Of a stretch of 64,000 nucleotides of DNA, positions 27,650 to 38,637 are shown piece by piece. Source of the DNA: Erwinia sp. E_sp_B01_1 (GTDB lineage Bacteria; Pseudomonadota; Gammaproteobacteria; Enterobacterales; Enterobacteriaceae); assembly GCF_036865545.1 (NCBI RefSeq), contig NZ_CP142208.1, positions 3,782,001 to 3,846,000 on the forward strand. The letters run 5' to 3'. The notes beneath the pieces are model-generated. The model made no database searches. It saw nothing but the letters and a program-made list of their open reading frames with translations, and had not been told where the DNA came from. Position numbers and translations under genes: made by a program. How positions within the stretch are numbered: position 1 is the stretch's first letter; each line of letters begins with the position of its first letter.

Positions 27650-30226
27650 ATGAGTAAAATCAATATGAATCAGTCAATTGACAGGGACCTATCAGGCCAC
27701 ACCCCGATGATGCAGCAGTACCTTCGCCTGAAGGCAGATCATCCGGAAATTCTGCTGTTCTACCGGATGGGGGATTTCTATGAGTTGTTCTATGACGATG
27801 CGAAACGTGCCTCGCAGCTGCTGGAAATTTCACTGACCAAACGTGGCGCTTCCGCCGGTGAACCTATCCCAATGGCTGGCGTGCCTTATCATGCGGTAGA
27901 AAACTACCTGGCTAAGCTGGTCAGCCTCGGTGAATCTGTCGCTATCTGCGAACAGATTGGCGATCCGGCGCTGAGCAAAGGACCGGTCGAGCGTAAAGTG
28001 GTCCGTATTGTCACACCGGGCACCATCAGTGATGAAGCCCTGCTGAATGAGCGCCAGGATAACCTGCTGGCTGCTGCCTGGCAGGGGCCGCGTGGCTTCG
28101 GATTTGCCACGCTGGATATCAGCTCCGGCCGCTTCCGTCTGGCTGAGCCGACAGACCTGGAGACCATGGCCGCCGAGCTGACCCGTTCCAATCCTGCTGA
28201 ACTCCTCTATTCCGAAGATTTCTCAGCGATGTCGCTGATTGAAAACCGGCGTGGCCTTCGCCGTCGCCCTCTGTGGGAGTTTGAGGTTGAAACCGCCCGC
28301 CAGCAGCTCAACATGCAGTTTGGCACCCGCGATCTCAGTGGATTTGGCGTAGACCAGGCTCACCATGCACTGCGTGCCGCCGGCTGCCTGCTGCAATATG
28401 TTAAGGACACCCAGCGCACTTCTCTGCCTCACATACGCTCGCTGACTATGGAGCGCCAGCAGGATGGCATCATCATGGATGCGGCCACCCGCCGTAACCT
28501 TGAGATCACACAAAACCTGGCGGGAGGCATTGAAAACACGCTGGCCTCGGTACTGGATAAAACCGTGACTCCGATGGGCAGCCGTATGCTTAAGCGCTGG
28601 CTGCACATGCCGGTGCGTGAAATTAAAACTCTGGAAAACCGCCAGCAATCTATTGGCGTGCTGCAGGATTTCACCGCTGAGGTCTCCCCTCTGCTTCGTC
28701 AGGTCGGCGATCTTGAACGTATTCTTGCCCGTCTGGCATTGAGAACCGCCCGTCCCCGCGATCTGGCCCGTATGCGACATGCCTTCCAGCAACTGCCTGA
28801 GCTTGATGCGCTGCTGGCGGATGTCGACACGCCGCACCTTCAGACCCTGCGCAAAAATATGGGGCAGTTTGACGAGCTGCGCGAGCTGCTGGAGAAAGCC
28901 ATTATCGAGTCACCGCCGGTGCTGGTACGAGATGGCGGCGTGATCGCCCCGGGTTACCACGCAGAGCTGGACGAGTGGCGTGCGCTGGCGGACGGCGCTA
29001 CGGATTATCTGGACCGACTGGAAATACGCGAGCGCGAGAATCTGGGGCTGGATACGCTGAAGGTGGGGTTCAACGCCGTTCATGGTTATTACATTCAGGT
29101 CAGCCGTGGGCAAAGTCATCGCGTCCCTATCAACTATGTCCGTCGTCAGACGCTGAAAAACGTCGAGCGTTACATTATTCCCGAACTGAAAGAGTACGAA
29201 GACAAAGTGCTGACCTCGAAAGGGAAAGCGCTGGCGCTGGAGAAGTCGCTTTACGAGCAGTTATTCGATCTGTTACTGCCTCATCTTGAGGCGTTACAGC
29301 TCAGCGCCGCTGCGCTGGCTGAACTGGACGTATTGGTTAACCTTGCGGAACGCGCCTGGACGCTGAACTATAACTGCCCGATGCTGACCGACAAGCCGGG
29401 CATTAAACTGACCGGTGCCCGCCATCCGGTCGTTGAGCAGGTGCTTAAAGAGCCTTTTATTGCCAACCCTCTTGCACTCTCTCCGCAGCGCCGCATGCTG
29501 GTGATCACTGGCCCGAACATGGGCGGTAAAAGTACCTATATGCGTCAGGCGGCATTGATTACCCTGCTGGCTTATATTGGCAGTTACGTCCCGGCTGAAC
29601 AGGCCATCATCGGTCCGGTAGACCGCATCTTTACCCGCGTAGGGGCTGCGGACGATCTGGCCTCTGGCCGATCGACCTTTATGGTCGAGATGACCGAAAC
29701 GGCCAATATCCTGCACAATGCCACGGAACAAAGCCTGGTGCTGATGGATGAAATTGGACGTGGCACCTCAACCTATGACGGGCTTTCACTGGCCTGGGCC
29801 TGCGCAGAAAGCCTGGCAAGCCGCATCAAAGCCATGACGCTGTTTGCCACACACTACTTTGAGCTGACAACGCTACCCGAGAAAATGGAAGGCGTGGCTA
29901 ATGTTCATCTGGACGCCATTGAACACGGCGACACCATCGCCTTTATGCACAGCGTTCAGGAAGGTGCCGCAAGCAAAAGTTACGGTCTCGCCGTGGCTGC
30001 CCTGGCTGGCGTGCCTAAAGATGTGATTAAGCGCGCGCGCCAAAAACTCAGGGAGCTGGAAACGCTGTCAGGCAGCGCAGCCAATACCACAGCCGATGGC
30101 CCGCAGCTTCCGCTGTTAGTGGAAGAAACGTCCCCAGCGGTGGAAGCCCTTGAGGCGCTGGACGCAGACTCGCTCTCGCCTCGTCAGGCGCTGGAGTGGA
30201 TTTATCGTCTGAAAACCATGCTCTGA
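27650..30226 (+). CDS. mutS: DNA mismatch repair protein MutS
   Basis: Recognises base mismatches and small loops after replication and recruits MutL. The 858-residue protein contains the mismatch-reading Phe-X-Glu motif as GDFYE (F43, E45), the clamp region, the Walker A loop [13 protein letters not shown] at about 622-634, the Walker [11 protein letters not shown] and the C-terminal tetramer segment ([11 protein letters not shown]). The N-terminus is a few residues longer than in E. coli. A second ATG five codons in is an equally good start. Codon use and frame are normal throughout. Confidence 0.97.
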   Translation: MSKINMNQSIDRDLSGHTPMMQQYLRLKADHPEILLFYRMGDFYELFYDDAKRASQLLEISLTKRGASAGEPIPMAGVPYHAVENYLAKLVSLGESVAICEQIGDPALSKGPVERKVVRIVTPGTISDEALLNERQDNLLAAAWQGPRGFGFATLDISSGRFRLAEPTDLETMAAELTRSNPAELLYSEDFSAMSLIENRRGLRRRPLWEFEVETARQQLNMQFGTRDLSGFGVDQAHHALRAAGCLLQYVKDTQRTSLPHIRSLTMERQQDGIIMDAATRRNLEITQNLAGGIENTLASVLDKTVTPMGSRMLKRWLHMPVREIKTLENRQQSIGVLQDFTAEVSPLLRQVGDLERILARLALRTARPRDLARMRHAFQQLPELDALLADVDTPHLQTLRKNMGQFDELRELLEKAIIESPPVLVRDGGVIAPGYHAELDEWRALADGATDYLDRLEIRERENLGLDTLKVGFNAVHGYYIQVSRGQSHRVPINYVRRQTLKNVERYIIPELKEYEDKVLTSKGKALALEKSLYEQLFDLLLPHLEALQLSAAALAELDVLVNLAERAWTLNYNCPMLTDKPGIKLTGARHPVVEQVLKEPFIANPLALSPQRRMLVITGPNMGGKSTYMRQAALITLLAYIGSYVPAEQAIIGPVDRIFTRVGAADDLASGRSTFMVEMTETANILHNATEQSLVLMDEIGRGTSTYDGLSLAWACAESLASRIKAMTLFATHYFELTTLPEKMEGVANVHLDAIEHGDTIAFMHSVQEGAASKSYGLAVAALAGVPKDVIKRARQKLRELETLSGSAANTTADGPQLPLLVEETSPAVEALEALDADSLSPRQALEWIYRLKTML

Positions 30227-30280
30227 TGCCAGTCTGGCCTGCTTTCACAGCAGGCCAGCCCCTCCCCTCCGGCCATCAAT

Positions 30281-30308
30281 GGAACTATCCCCACCGTTCA
30301 GCCACGTA
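30281..30308 (+). promoter_or_regulatory. hrp box (HrpL-type sigma factor promoter candidate)
   Basis: GGAACT, a 15-base spacer and CCACGTA match the hrp box GGAACC-N15/16-CCACNNA with one mismatch in the upstream hexamer. This is the promoter read by the ECF sigma factor HrpL, which controls hrp-type III secretion genes in Erwinia, Pantoea and Pseudomonas. The site sits about 104 bases upstream of the translocator-like gene and points at it. Confidence 0.6.
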
Positions 30309-30411
30309 ATGACTGAGATAAAGCGTTCATTCAGGTCATGCTGTCGCCCGATTAAGCACAGCATCCGGCCGTTTTATCCATGTCTGTTAACCCGGTACAG
30401 TGGAGAAAATC

Positions 30412-31734
30412 ATGAATATGAGAGTCAATCCCGGAGGGATGGTAAACGAAGCGGTGAAGAATTCCGCGCAGCTTACCTCCCGCTTCAATATCAGCCAGGC
30501 GGGGAAAAGTGGCGATGCCAGTGCTCTGGCGGGCAAATCCACTCCCTTGCAGTATGGCGGCGCGGCAGGCACTACCAGTGAAAAAATGTCCACCTCTTCC
30601 CTCAGCAGTGATTATAAAGCTACTATCGACTCGCTGATCAAACAGGGTCAGGCTGAATTATCAAAATTAAAGGAACAACTGGCGCAACAGTCCTCTTCCA
30701 CCTCTACCGGAAATCAGGGAACCTCTACCTCCTCATCCAGCTCACAGATGTCGCAGTTGCAGATGCTGCTCGACAGCATTACTAAGCTGCTTAAACAGAG
30801 CCAGCAGAGCCAGCAATCCTCTTCATCCGGCAACAGCTCAACTGATGCCCAGCTTAGTAATGTTATGTCGCAGCTTAAAGAGTTGCTTGGCTCACTGGGT
30901 AGTCAGGCTACTTCCGGTGCCGCGGGAGCCCCCACTACAGGTGATGCGGCATCCACCGGCCCGGCGATGCCAAAAGATGAGAAAGACACCAGCGTTGCCC
31001 CTTCCAGCGATACCCTGTTCAAAAGTATGGACGGTGACAACCGCTCAGCGGATCAGATTATCAATGACAATCCGGTGTTGAAAAACCTGGGCAATCAGAA
31101 GGATATCAAACAGGAAGATCTGAAGAAGCAGTTCGGTGACTGGACCTCCAACAACCCTGACGAAAAGAGCCGCGCGCTGGCGGCAAAAAACATGTCGTAC
31201 TTCCTTAATAACGTCAAAGCACTGGATAACCGCGAAGGGGGCGATCGTGGCGATATCTCAACCAACGGCAAAATCGAAGGGCTGACTAAAAGCGGTGATG
31301 CCCGTCACGGCACGGAAGCCGCCATCGTCAAAGATGTTGCGGAACAGGGGCTGGATAAGATGTTCCCGAAAGACGGTAAGCTGACTCAGACCAACGATGA
31401 AATGGTCAATATGAACGGGACCAACAAAAGCGGCTTTCAGGGGATCTGCCTGAAAGTGGGCCGTGCTCTGGCCTTTATTCCAGGGCTGAGCAACGTGCTG
31501 ATGGGCATGGGCAAATCTGAAAGCACCAATCCGTGGGATGTGATCAAAGGCGGGATAGAAGGCGGCGTTAAAACGGCTGTGGATGCGATAAAAGGCGTGG
31601 TGGAGGGACTAGGCAAAGGAAGGCTTAACCCAGTCCAGATGCTGCTGAGTGCCTATAAAGGCGCAGCGATGGATACCTATGCCATGCAGGATGTGAAGTC
31701 TGATACCAAAGACAAAATCAAGGACATCGTCTGA
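30412..31734 (+). CDS. Putative type III secretion translocator/harpin-like protein (HrpF/NopX/HrpK-like)
   Basis: A 440-residue protein with no signal peptide and a single cysteine. Residues about 1-195 are rich in Ser, Gln, Thr and Gly with low-complexity stretches, as in harpins and type III secreted proteins. Two amphipathic helices stand out (TIDSLIKQGQAELSKLKEQL and MSQLQMLLDSITKLLKQSQ). Residues about 200-330 look like the repeat region of HrpF/NopX/PopF translocators: an acidic helix (QEDLKKQFGDW), AAKNMSYFLNNVKALD and then GKIEGL. A hydrophobic segment follows (VGRALAFIPGLSNVLMGMG, about 349-367), then a glycine-rich amphipathic part (IKGGIEGGVKTAVDAIKGVV). The start ATG at 30412 has a GGAGAAAATC leader. 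No other hrp gene is in the window. The family link is by eye and needs a profile search; an unrelated secreted low-complexity protein is the main alternative. Confidence 0.55.
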   Translation: MNMRVNPGGMVNEAVKNSAQLTSRFNISQAGKSGDASALAGKSTPLQYGGAAGTTSEKMSTSSLSSDYKATIDSLIKQGQAELSKLKEQLAQQSSSTSTGNQGTSTSSSSSQMSQLQMLLDSITKLLKQSQQSQQSSSSGNSSTDAQLSNVMSQLKELLGSLGSQATSGAAGAPTTGDAASTGPAMPKDEKDTSVAPSSDTLFKSMDGDNRSADQIINDNPVLKNLGNQKDIKQEDLKKQFGDWTSNNPDEKSRALAAKNMSYFLNNVKALDNREGGDRGDISTNGKIEGLTKSGDARHGTEAAIVKDVAEQGLDKMFPKDGKLTQTNDEMVNMNGTNKSGFQGICLKVGRALAFIPGLSNVLMGMGKSESTNPWDVIKGGIEGGVKTAVDAIKGVVEGLGKGRLNPVQMLLSAYKGAAMDTYAMQDVKSDTKDKIKDIV

Positions 31735-31752
31735 TCGACAGGCAATAAAAAA

Positions 31753-31776
31753 GCGGTGGTTTTCACCACCGCTTTT
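31753..31776. terminator. Bidirectional terminator between the translocator-like gene and rpoS
   Basis: GCGGTGGT-TTTC-ACCACCGC is a perfect 8-base stem flanked by six A on the left and TTTT on the right. It can end transcription from both converging genes. Confidence 0.85.
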
Positions 31777-31801
31777 CGCATTCACATCTTAAGTGCCTGA
31801 G

Positions 31802-32794
31802 TTACTCGCGAAACAAGGCTTCAATATTCAGTCCCTGTGTCTGCAGAATTTCACGCAGACGACGAAGACCTTCAACCTGAATCTGGCGAACACGTTCACG
31901 GGTCAGACCAATTTCGCGACCCACATCTTCTAACGTGGCCGCTTCATAGCCTAACAGGCCGAAACGACGCGCCAGCACTTCACGCTGTTTGGCGTTCAGT
32001 TCGAACAGCCATTTGACGATGCTCTGCTTCATGTCATCGTCCTGGGTAGTATCTTCCGGACCGTTATCTTTTTCGTCGGCCAGGATATCCAGCAGCGCTT
32101 TCTCAGAATCACCGCCTAGTGGCGTATCAACTGACGTAATGCGTTCGTTGAGGCGCAGCATACGGCTGACATCTTCAACGGGTTTATCAAGCTGCTCGGC
32201 AATTTCTTCTGCACTTGGCTCATGATCTAACTTGTGGGTCAGTTCACGTGCCGTACGCAGATAAACGTTCAGCTCTTTAACAATGTGGATTGGCAAACGG
32301 ATGGTACGGGTTTGGTTCATGATAGCCCGTTCAATCGTTTGACGAATCCACCAGGTAGCGTAAGTAGAGAAGCGGAACCCTCTTTCAGGGTCAAATTTCT
32401 CTACCGCGCGGATTAACCCAAGGTTACCTTCCTCAATCAGATCCAGCAAAGCCAGACCACGATTGCTGTAACGGCGGGCAATCTTTACTACCAGGCGTAA
32501 GTTACTTTCAATCATGCGGCGACGGGATGGAACATCACCACGCAGGGCACGACGAGCGAAGAAGACCTCTTCCTCTGCCGTTAACAGGGGAGAATAACCA
32601 ATCTCTCCCAGGTAGAGCTGCGTCGCGTCCAAAACTCGTTGCGTAGCGCCTTGTGACAACAGCTCATCTTCAGCTATTTCGTTATCAGCAGGTTCATTTC
32701 CGACGAGAGCCTTCTCATCAAAAACTTCAGCTCCGTTTTCGTCGAATTCCGCGTCTTCATGTAACTCATTAACTTTCAGCGTATTCTGGCTCAT
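31802..32794 (-). CDS. rpoS: RNA polymerase sigma factor RpoS (sigma-38)
   Basis: Master sigma factor of stationary phase and general stress. The 330-residue protein has region 1.2 ([20 protein letters not shown]), region 2 ([37 protein letters not shown]), region 3 ([20 protein letters not shown], including the RssB-contact region near K173) and region 4 ([30 protein letters not shown]). The frame is intact, with no attenuating mutation visible. It lies 51 bases after nlpD; by analogy with E. coli its main promoter would be inside nlpD, with a long leader open to small-RNA control. Confidence 0.98.
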   Translation of the reverse strand: MSQNTLKVNELHEDAEFDENGAEVFDEKALVGNEPADNEIAEDELLSQGATQRVLDATQLYLGEIGYSPLLTAEEEVFFARRALRGDVPSRRRMIESNLRLVVKIARRYSNRGLALLDLIEEGNLGLIRAVEKFDPERGFRFSTYATWWIRQTIERAIMNQTRTIRLPIHIVKELNVYLRTARELTHKLDHEPSAEEIAEQLDKPVEDVSRMLRLNERITSVDTPLGGDSEKALLDILADEKDNGPEDTTQDDDMKQSIVKWLFELNAKQREVLARRFGLLGYEAATLEDVGREIGLTRERVRQIQVEGLRRLREILQTQGLNIEALFRE

Positions 32795-32845
32795 TAGCGG
32801 CTCCTACCCGTGATCCCAGGGCAGAACACCAAGGTTCTGCCGGAT

Positions 32846-33988
32846 TTATCGCTGCGGTAAATAACGCAGCGGGTTTACGGATTTCCCCTTGTAACGAATT
32901 TCAAAATGCAATCTAACCGAACTTGTGCCGGTACTACCCATGGTAGCTATCTTCTGCCCCGCTTTAACTTCTTGTTGCTCGCGGACCAGCATCGTATCGT
33001 TATGGGCATATGCACTCAGGTAGTCATCATTATGTTTGATGATAATCAAGTTACCGTAACCGCGGAGTGCATTCCCTGCATACACAACACGCCCGGAAGC
33101 GGTTGAAATGACGGGTTGTCCTCGCGATCCCGCGATATCGACGCCTTTATTGCCCCCTTCGGAAGCAGAGAAGTTATCGATAATCTTACCGTCAGTTGGC
33201 CAGCGCCAGTTTCCCACAGGGGTAGCGCTGTTTGTTGTGCTGCTGACGGTCGGAGCAGTAACCGGTGCCGTTGTCGTTGCAACGGTATTAGTACCGGATG
33301 ATGGCAACATTTTGCCTTCACTTGGTTTACCTGAATCCTCAGAATACGTAATAACCGGCTGCTGTGCAACCGCTCCGCCTTTGATTTGTGTAGCAGCAGG
33401 TTGAGCCGGAACGCCCCCTGCACTGGCATCTGCAGCGGTGATCGCATTGCCACCCGTTAAGGTGCCACCGGAGGAGTTACTAACCTGCAACTGCTGGCCC
33501 ACATTGAGGCCGTAAGGTGCAGCAACGTTATTTCGTTGGGCTAAATCACGGAAATCATTGCCCGTAATCCAGGCAATATAGAACAGCGTATCGCCTCTTT
33601 TAACGGTATACGTTTCACCGCTGTAGCTACCTTTAGGAATATTCCCATACGAACGGTTGTAGACGATATGGCCATTCTCGGTTACCACGTTGCTGTCAGC
33701 CGTGTTACTTGTCGTACTAATGTTCTGCGGCGCGCTCACCACATTCTGGGAATTTGCAGAGATAGACGAAGGAGGCGAGACGTAGCCGCCGTTACCGCTA
33801 TTGGCATTCCCGGCGTTGCTGCTGACCTGACCACCACTGAGCATGCCAGAGTTGTTACCACCGCCACCGCCGCCAACGGAGCTGATAGGAGCCTGTGTAT
33901 TATCGCTGGAACAGCCAGCTAACCAAAAACTGACAAGTGAAACGGCCGCAATCCGGCGCAACTTAAATACTGGGCTTCCTGTGCTCAT
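32846..33988 (-). CDS. nlpD: Lipoprotein NlpD, activator of the AmiC amidase
   Basis: Outer-membrane lipoprotein that activates the amidase AmiC during daughter-cell separation. The signal ends in FWLAGC. A low-complexity Gly/Asn/Ser linker (about 40-115) follows, then a LysM domain ([18 protein letters not shown] at about 127-144) and a C-terminal M23/LytM domain of about 120 residues ([20 protein letters not shown], then [18 protein letters not shown]). LytM zinc ligands are degenerate, as expected for an activator. The start has a GGGGGAT ribosome-binding site. Tandem GG/NS repeats make this N-terminal linker longer than some relatives. Confidence 0.95.
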   Translation of the reverse strand: MSTGSPVFKLRRIAAVSLVSFWLAGCSSDNTQAPISSVGGGGGGNNSGMLSGGQVSSNAGNANSGNGGYVSPPSSISANSQNVVSAPQNISTTSNTADSNVVTENGHIVYNRSYGNIPKGSYSGETYTVKRGDTLFYIAWITGNDFRDLAQRNNVAAPYGLNVGQQLQVSNSSGGTLTGGNAITAADASAGGVPAQPAATQIKGGAVAQQPVITYSEDSGKPSEGKMLPSSGTNTVATTTAPVTAPTVSSTTNSATPVGNWRWPTDGKIIDNFSASEGGNKGVDIAGSRGQPVISTASGRVVYAGNALRGYGNLIIIKHNDDYLSAYAHNDTMLVREQQEVKAGQKIATMGSTGTSSVRLHFEIRYKGKSVNPLRYLPQR

Positions 33989-34129
33989 TTATATCCCCCG
34001 TGACGGCAAAACTGTGTCTGGTGCCGGGATGCCCCTGGCTTTCCAGCAAGACTAAATCATTGATTCACCGGAATAGTAACAATATCGTTACTCCGGTGCC
34101 ATTTACAGATGTGTGTAAATACTAACGTC

Positions 34130-34756
34130 TCAGGCTAAATCGCCTTTGACCAGCGGAACAAAACGCACTGGCTCTACAATCTCAACCACAAACTCCCCAC
34201 CCTTACGGCGGATACGTTTTAATTCCTGATGCTCCTCACCCACCGGTAACACCAGAATCCCGCCTTCATCAAGCTGAGACATCAGCTCTACAGGAATTTC
34301 AGGCGGTGCGGCGGTGACGATGATCGCATCAAACGGGCCACGTGAAGGCCAGCCCTGCCAGCCATCGCCGTGACGCGTCGAAACATTATGCAAATCAAGC
34401 TGTTTCAGTCGACGCTTGGCCTGCCATTGCAGCCCTTTAATCCGCTCAACCGAGTAAACATGCTCTACCAGATGGGCCAGGATGGCGGTCTGATAGCCCG
34501 ATCCTGTGCCAATCTCTAATACGCGTGAAGCTGGCGTCAGCTCAAGCAGCGAGGTCATTTTCGCCACAATATAAGGCTGGGAGATGGTCTGGCCGGAGCC
34601 GATAGGCAACGCCGTATTTTCCCAGGCTTTATGTTCGAACGCTTCATCCACAAACCGCTCGCGCGGCACATCTTCAATCGCTTTCAGCAACCGTTCATCG
34701 TCAATGCCCTGCTGGCGCAACTGCGCCAGAAGCGTATCAATGCGGCGGATCACCAT
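34130..34756 (-). CDS. pcm: Protein-L-isoaspartate O-methyltransferase
   Basis: Repairs isoaspartyl residues in aged proteins using S-adenosylmethionine. The 208-residue protein has the methyltransferase motif I as [15 protein letters not shown], the substrate-facing [13 protein letters not shown] and motif III around [11 protein letters not shown]. It overlaps the surE stop by seven bases and is followed by nlpD after 141 bases. The order surE-pcm-nlpD-rpoS is the conserved enterobacterial survival cluster. Confidence 0.97.
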   Translation of the reverse strand: MVIRRIDTLLAQLRQQGIDDERLLKAIEDVPRERFVDEAFEHKAWENTALPIGSGQTISQPYIVAKMTSLLELTPASRVLEIGTGSGYQTAILAHLVEHVYSVERIKGLQWQAKRRLKQLDLHNVSTRHGDGWQGWPSRGPFDAIIVTAAPPEIPVELMSQLDEGGILVLPVGEEHQELKRIRRKGGEFVVEIVEPVRFVPLVKGDLA

Positions 34757-35511
34757 TCGCTACTGACCTCAACGCTTGTGAGCCATGACGCCACCACGTC
34801 CTGCGCGGCATGGGCTGTTAAGTCGACGTGCAGCGCGGTGACAGAAACGTAGCCCTGGTCCACGGCGGCAAAGTCGGTATCCGGGCCGGCATCCAGTTTG
34901 TCGCCGGGCGGGCCAATCCAGTAGAGCGTATTGCCGCGCGGATCCTGCTGCGGTATAGCCTGGTCGCTGGGATGCCGACTGCCGCAACGGGTGACGCGAA
35001 TGCCTTTGATTTCTGACAGCGGTAAATCCGGAACGTTAACGTTGAGGATACGTCCGGTGCGCAGCGGTTCACGCAGCAAAGCGCGCAGCAGGGAGCAGGT
35101 CACTGCCGCAGCGGTGTCATAATGTTTGTGCCCATCCAGCGAAACGGCCAGCGCTGGCAGCCCCAGATGGCGGCCCTCCATCGCGGCAGCTACGGTACCC
35201 GAGTAAATAACGTCATCACCCAGGTTGGGGCCGGCGTTGATGCCGGAAACCACAATATCGGGCTTGGGTTTCATCAATGCGTTGACGCCCAGATAGACAC
35301 AGTCGGTCGGGGTGCCCATCTGCACAGCGATATCGCCATTGGGATAGGTGAAGGTACGTAATGGGGTTTCCAGCGACAGGGAATTTGACGCCCCACTGCG
35401 ATTGCGATCGGGAGCAACAACCTGCACTTCAGCAAACTCACGCAGCGCGGTGGCCAGCGTCTGAATGCCAGGCGCATGAATACCGTCATCGTTACTCAGC
35501 AATATTCGCAT
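34750..35511 (-). CDS. surE: 5'/3'-nucleotidase SurE
   Basis: Metal-dependent phosphatase of nucleoside monophosphates and short polyphosphate, linked to stationary-phase survival. The start [10 protein letters not shown] was chosen inside a longer frame: it gives 253 residues, the family length, with an AAGAAGG ribosome-binding site just upstream (the adjacent ATG one codon earlier is equally possible). The metal site is visible as NDDG (8-11), SGASNSL and [20 protein letters not shown]. The gene overlaps the truD stop by 20 bases. Confidence 0.96.
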   Translation of the reverse strand: MRILLSNDDGIHAPGIQTLATALREFAEVQVVAPDRNRSGASNSLSLETPLRTFTYPNGDIAVQMGTPTDCVYLGVNALMKPKPDIVVSGINAGPNLGDDVIYSGTVAAAMEGRHLGLPALAVSLDGHKHYDTAAAVTCSLLRALLREPLRTGRILNVNVPDLPLSEIKGIRVTRCGSRHPSDQAIPQQDPRGNTLYWIGPPGDKLDAGPDTDFAAVDQGYVSVTALHVDLTAHAAQDVVASWLTSVEVSSEW

Positions 35512-36538
35512 CATCACCTTCTTGTTGAAGAACTTCGCGCACCAGAGTGGTGGCAAAACTGCCTGCCGGAAGCCAGAAATTCAGCTCTACGGTGGCGTCA
35601 TCCCACCAGTTCCAGCGCAGATCTCGCGGTTTCACCAGCAGCGCACGACGGGCCGCATCGACTTTTTCACGCTCAAGCAGTGTAATCAATTCTGCTTCGG
35701 CTGCCAGGCTTTGTTGTTCAAAAGCCAGCGCGCTGCCCTGAGTTCCCCAGGCACCGCTGCCGGGCAGCGGTGCGGTCACTCGCAGCTCGTCATTGTCGAC
35801 ACGGGCCTGCAACGTCGCCAGCTCTGCCTCTTCAGCCACAAACCAGCTACCGCGCCCGGTGAGCTGTAAAGCGTCACCGGCCATCACTGTAGTCAGACCA
35901 CTCTGCGCCAGTCGGTCACTCGCCACCTGATTAAACATCGCGCTGCGGGCAGCCGAAAGCAGGAAGCTGCGTTTGTTACGCTCTTTCACGCGGATGTCAT
36001 TGGCTGCCCAGCGACGGGCCATCAGCAGGTTATTGCCTTCATGGCCAAAACGCTGCTCGCCGAAATAATTGGGTACGCCAGACAGGGCGATCTGCTGAAG
36101 CCGTTGCTCAACCGCTTCACGATCGGAAATCTGCCGCAAAATCAGGGTAAAGGCGTTGCCCTGCAAAGCACCAGTACGCAGTTTACGACGATGGCGGGCA
36201 CTTTCCAGTACCTCGCAGCCTTCAAGCGCAAATGCAGATAAATCTGGCGTCTCTTTGCCGGGAATGCGCAGGCAGAACCACTGTTCGGTTACCGCATGGC
36301 GATCTTTCATGCCGGCAAAGCTGACATCACGCGGATGAATGCCGGCAAATTTTGCCAGCGCCTCGGCTACAAAGCGGGTATTGCAGCCCGTTTTGCGGAT
36401 CCGGACCAGCACCTGCTCACCGTCGCCATCCGGCCGGTAACCCAGGTCTTCAATCACCACAAAATCTTCCGGGCTGGCTTTCACCACGCCAGTAGCGGTG
36501 GGTTTACCGTGCAGCCAGCTCAGCTCTTCCACTGCCAT
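35492..36538 (-). CDS. truD: tRNA pseudouridine(13) synthase TruD
   Basis: Makes pseudouridine 13 in glutamate tRNA. The 348-residue protein has the TruD signature with the catalytic aspartate in [16 protein letters not shown] (D about 80), and the inserted TRUD domain with [14 protein letters not shown] and [12 protein letters not shown]. It overlaps ispF by one base and surE by 20, as part of the ispD-ispF-truD-surE-pcm operon. Confidence 0.96.
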   Translation of the reverse strand: MAVEELSWLHGKPTATGVVKASPEDFVVIEDLGYRPDGDGEQVLVRIRKTGCNTRFVAEALAKFAGIHPRDVSFAGMKDRHAVTEQWFCLRIPGKETPDLSAFALEGCEVLESARHRRKLRTGALQGNAFTLILRQISDREAVEQRLQQIALSGVPNYFGEQRFGHEGNNLLMARRWAANDIRVKERNKRSFLLSAARSAMFNQVASDRLAQSGLTTVMAGDALQLTGRGSWFVAEEAELATLQARVDNDELRVTAPLPGSGAWGTQGSALAFEQQSLAAEAELITLLEREKVDAARRALLVKPRDLRWNWWDDATVELNFWLPAGSFATTLVREVLQQEGDDANIAE

Positions 36539-37017
36539 TACGCGTCCGCCTTAAAGATCAGCGCCACGGCTTCACAGGCAATACCTTCACCGCGCCCGGT
36601 AAAGCCCAGCTTTTCGGTAGTGGTCGCTTTGACATTGACGTCATCCATATGAATGCCCAGATCTTCTGCGATGTTGATGCGCATCTGCGGAACATGCGGC
36701 AGCATTTTCGGTGCCTGAGCAATAATAGTGACGTCCACATTTCCCAGGCGATAGCCTTTTTTCTGAATCTGACGCCAGGCTTCCCGCAGCAGTTCGCGGC
36801 TGTCTGCCCCTTTATAAGCAGCATCCGTGTCCGGGAAGAGTTTGCCGATATCGCCCAGTGCCGCCGCGCCCAGCAGGGCATCGGTCAGGGCATGCAGGGC
36901 CACATCGCCATCGGAATGGGCCAGTAATCCTTTTTCATAAGGGATCCGCACGCCGCCAATAATCAGCGGGCCTTCGCCGCCAAACGCGTGAACATCAAAA
37001 CCGTGGCCGATACGCAT
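36538..37017 (-). CDS. ispF: 2-C-methyl-D-erythritol 2,4-cyclodiphosphate synthase
   Basis: Fifth step of the MEP route to isoprenoids: cyclises CDP-methylerythritol 2-phosphate. The 159-residue protein carries the zinc ligands in [10 protein letters not shown] (D8, H10) and H42 in [20 protein letters not shown], plus the trimer core ([20 protein letters not shown]). It starts where ispD stops, with a single-base overlap. Confidence 0.97.
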   Translation of the reverse strand: MRIGHGFDVHAFGGEGPLIIGGVRIPYEKGLLAHSDGDVALHALTDALLGAAALGDIGKLFPDTDAAYKGADSRELLREAWRQIQKKGYRLGNVDVTIIAQAPKMLPHVPQMRINIAEDLGIHMDDVNVKATTTEKLGFTGRGEGIACEAVALIFKADA

Positions 37018-37733
37018 TATGCGCTCTCCTTATTAGATGATTGAGTCAGGTAAAATGCCGCCAGTGCGAGATCTTCTGGTCTGGTTACCTTGATATTGTC
37101 GCTGCGGCCCATGACAAGCTCAGGATGAAAACCACAGTACTCCAGCGCCGAAGCTTCGTCGGTGATGGTGGCCCCTTCATTTAATGCCCGTACCAGACAG
37201 TTGCGCAATAATTCCAGCGGGAACAACTGGGGCGTCAGGGCATGCCACAACGCTTCACGATCGACGGTATGTGCAATTGCCTGTTTGCCTGGCTCTGCCC
37301 GCTTCATGGTGTCACGCACCGGCGCAGCCAGAATCCCGCCCACCGTGCTGGTGGCGGCGATCGCTAACAGACGGCTGAGGTCGTCAATGTGCAGACAGGG
37401 GCGCGCCGCATCATGCACCAGCACCCAACGGGCGGAGGAGACGGCTTTAAGCCCGGCGAGCACCGAATCTGCACGCTCTTTCCCGCCCTTCACCACCATT
37501 ATCCGGGGATCGCTGGCTATGGGAAGCGTGGAAAAGTAAGGGTCTTCGGGGCTGATAGCGACAATGATGCGGCTGACCGCCGGGTGCGCCACCAAGCTGT
37601 TGAGCGCATGCTCCAGCAGCGTTTTACCGCCTATGGAAAGATATTGTTTTGGACACTCTGATTGCATCCGACTGCCGATGCCGGCAGCAGGAACGACAGC
37701 AATGACGTCCGGAAAGGGCCGTGCAATGTTCAT
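37017..37733 (-). CDS. ispD: 2-C-methyl-D-erythritol 4-phosphate cytidylyltransferase
   Basis: Third step of the MEP route: attaches CMP to methylerythritol phosphate. The 238-residue protein has the nucleotide-binding loop [10 protein letters not shown] (14-23), the lysine of [28 protein letters not shown] and [12 protein letters not shown]. It lies three bases downstream of ftsB. Confidence 0.97.
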   Translation of the reverse strand: MNIARPFPDVIAVVPAAGIGSRMQSECPKQYLSIGGKTLLEHALNSLVAHPAVSRIIVAISPEDPYFSTLPIASDPRIMVVKGGKERADSVLAGLKAVSSARWVLVHDAARPCLHIDDLSRLLAIAATSTVGGILAAPVRDTMKRAEPGKQAIAHTVDREALWHALTPQLFPLELLRNCLVRALNEGATITDEASALEYCGFHPELVMGRSDNIKVTRPEDLALAAFYLTQSSNKESA

Positions 37734-37736
37734 GAG

Positions 37737-38057
37737 TTATCGTTGCTGACTGGTGTATGCACCCTGCTGCGCGTTTCGTTTGTTCTGATCCGGCACAAGG
37801 CGATAGAAGGTCTCACCGGGTTTAATCATCCCCAGTTCGTTGCGTGCGCGTTCCTCAATTGCTTCAGAACCGCCGTTAAGGTCGTCGATTTCTGCAAACA
37901 GCTGATCGTTTCGCGCTTTTAGTTTGGCATTACCGCCCTGTTGCACAGCAACATCGTCGTTAACGCGCGTATAGTCATGTATGCCGTTCTTGCCCAGCCA
38001 GAGCGAATATTGCAGCCAGCCGAGTAACACAAGTAACAGCAGCGTAAGTTTACCCAT
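37737..38057 (-). CDS. ftsB: Cell division protein FtsB
   Basis: Small bitopic inner-membrane protein that joins FtsL and FtsQ in the divisome. A single N-terminal membrane helix ([19 protein letters not shown]) precedes a periplasmic coiled coil (about 35-75, [20 protein letters not shown]) and the conserved [14 protein letters not shown]. The length of 106 residues is normal. Confidence 0.95.
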   Translation of the reverse strand: MGKLTLLLLVLLGWLQYSLWLGKNGIHDYTRVNDDVAVQQGGNAKLKARNDQLFAEIDDLNGGSEAIEERARNELGMIKPGETFYRLVPDQNKRNAQQGAYTSQQR

Positions 38058-38260
38058 CCCCGCCCCCTGAAAAACGGCTCAATCATCCCATAACTTTTCA
38101 TCTGACTCCACTTTAGCGGTGATTTAACCCCGCATTGGTGGAACAGTGACCGTTCTTCACCCTGAAATCAGGGTTTGTAAGCAAAATTTTGTAACCGCAG
38201 TGGGGATTCAGACATCAGATCCAGCCAGTACTCCGGGCTGAACTCTGAGTAAGAGGCCGG

Positions 38261-38581
38261 TTACCAACCGGTCAACAGCGTGTAAAGCAGCCAGAACAGG
38301 CAGACGACGACCACAATCGTTACCAGGATAGTCCAGATCAGTTTACCGCGCATCATCACATTGGTGGCGATACCAGCCAGCACGGAAACCGGCAACAGCG
38401 CCAGGAAGAAAGGCCAGGTGTAGAGGAAGAAGAACAGCGTATTAGAACCATACAGCACAAAAGGGATCGCCAGTGCGAGCCACCAGGCAACGAAGCCGAT
38501 GACTCCACCGGGGAATGACCAGGAGGGCTCTTCCTGGTCCCGATCATCTTTACGGACTGATATGGGCGTAACGTTATGCAT
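38261..38581 (-). CDS. ygbE: Inner-membrane protein of the YgbE/DUF3561 family
   Basis: A 106-residue protein of unknown function with three hydrophobic segments: VIGFVAWWLALAIPFVLYG, LFFFLYTWPFFLALLPVSVL and TILVTIVVVVCLFWLLYTLL. It lies in the same position, after cysC and before ftsB, as ygbE in E. coli. The 203 bases between it and ftsB hold a short CCCTGAAATCAGGG hairpin and no gene. Confidence 0.88.
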   Translation of the reverse strand: MHNVTPISVRKDDRDQEEPSWSFPGGVIGFVAWWLALAIPFVLYGSNTLFFFLYTWPFFLALLPVSVLAGIATNVMMRGKLIWTILVTIVVVVCLFWLLYTLLTGW

Positions 38582-38637
38582 AAGTATCCTGTTGACGCGT
38601 AATACGGCCCGCTCTCAGGCGTTTTGCCGTAACTATC

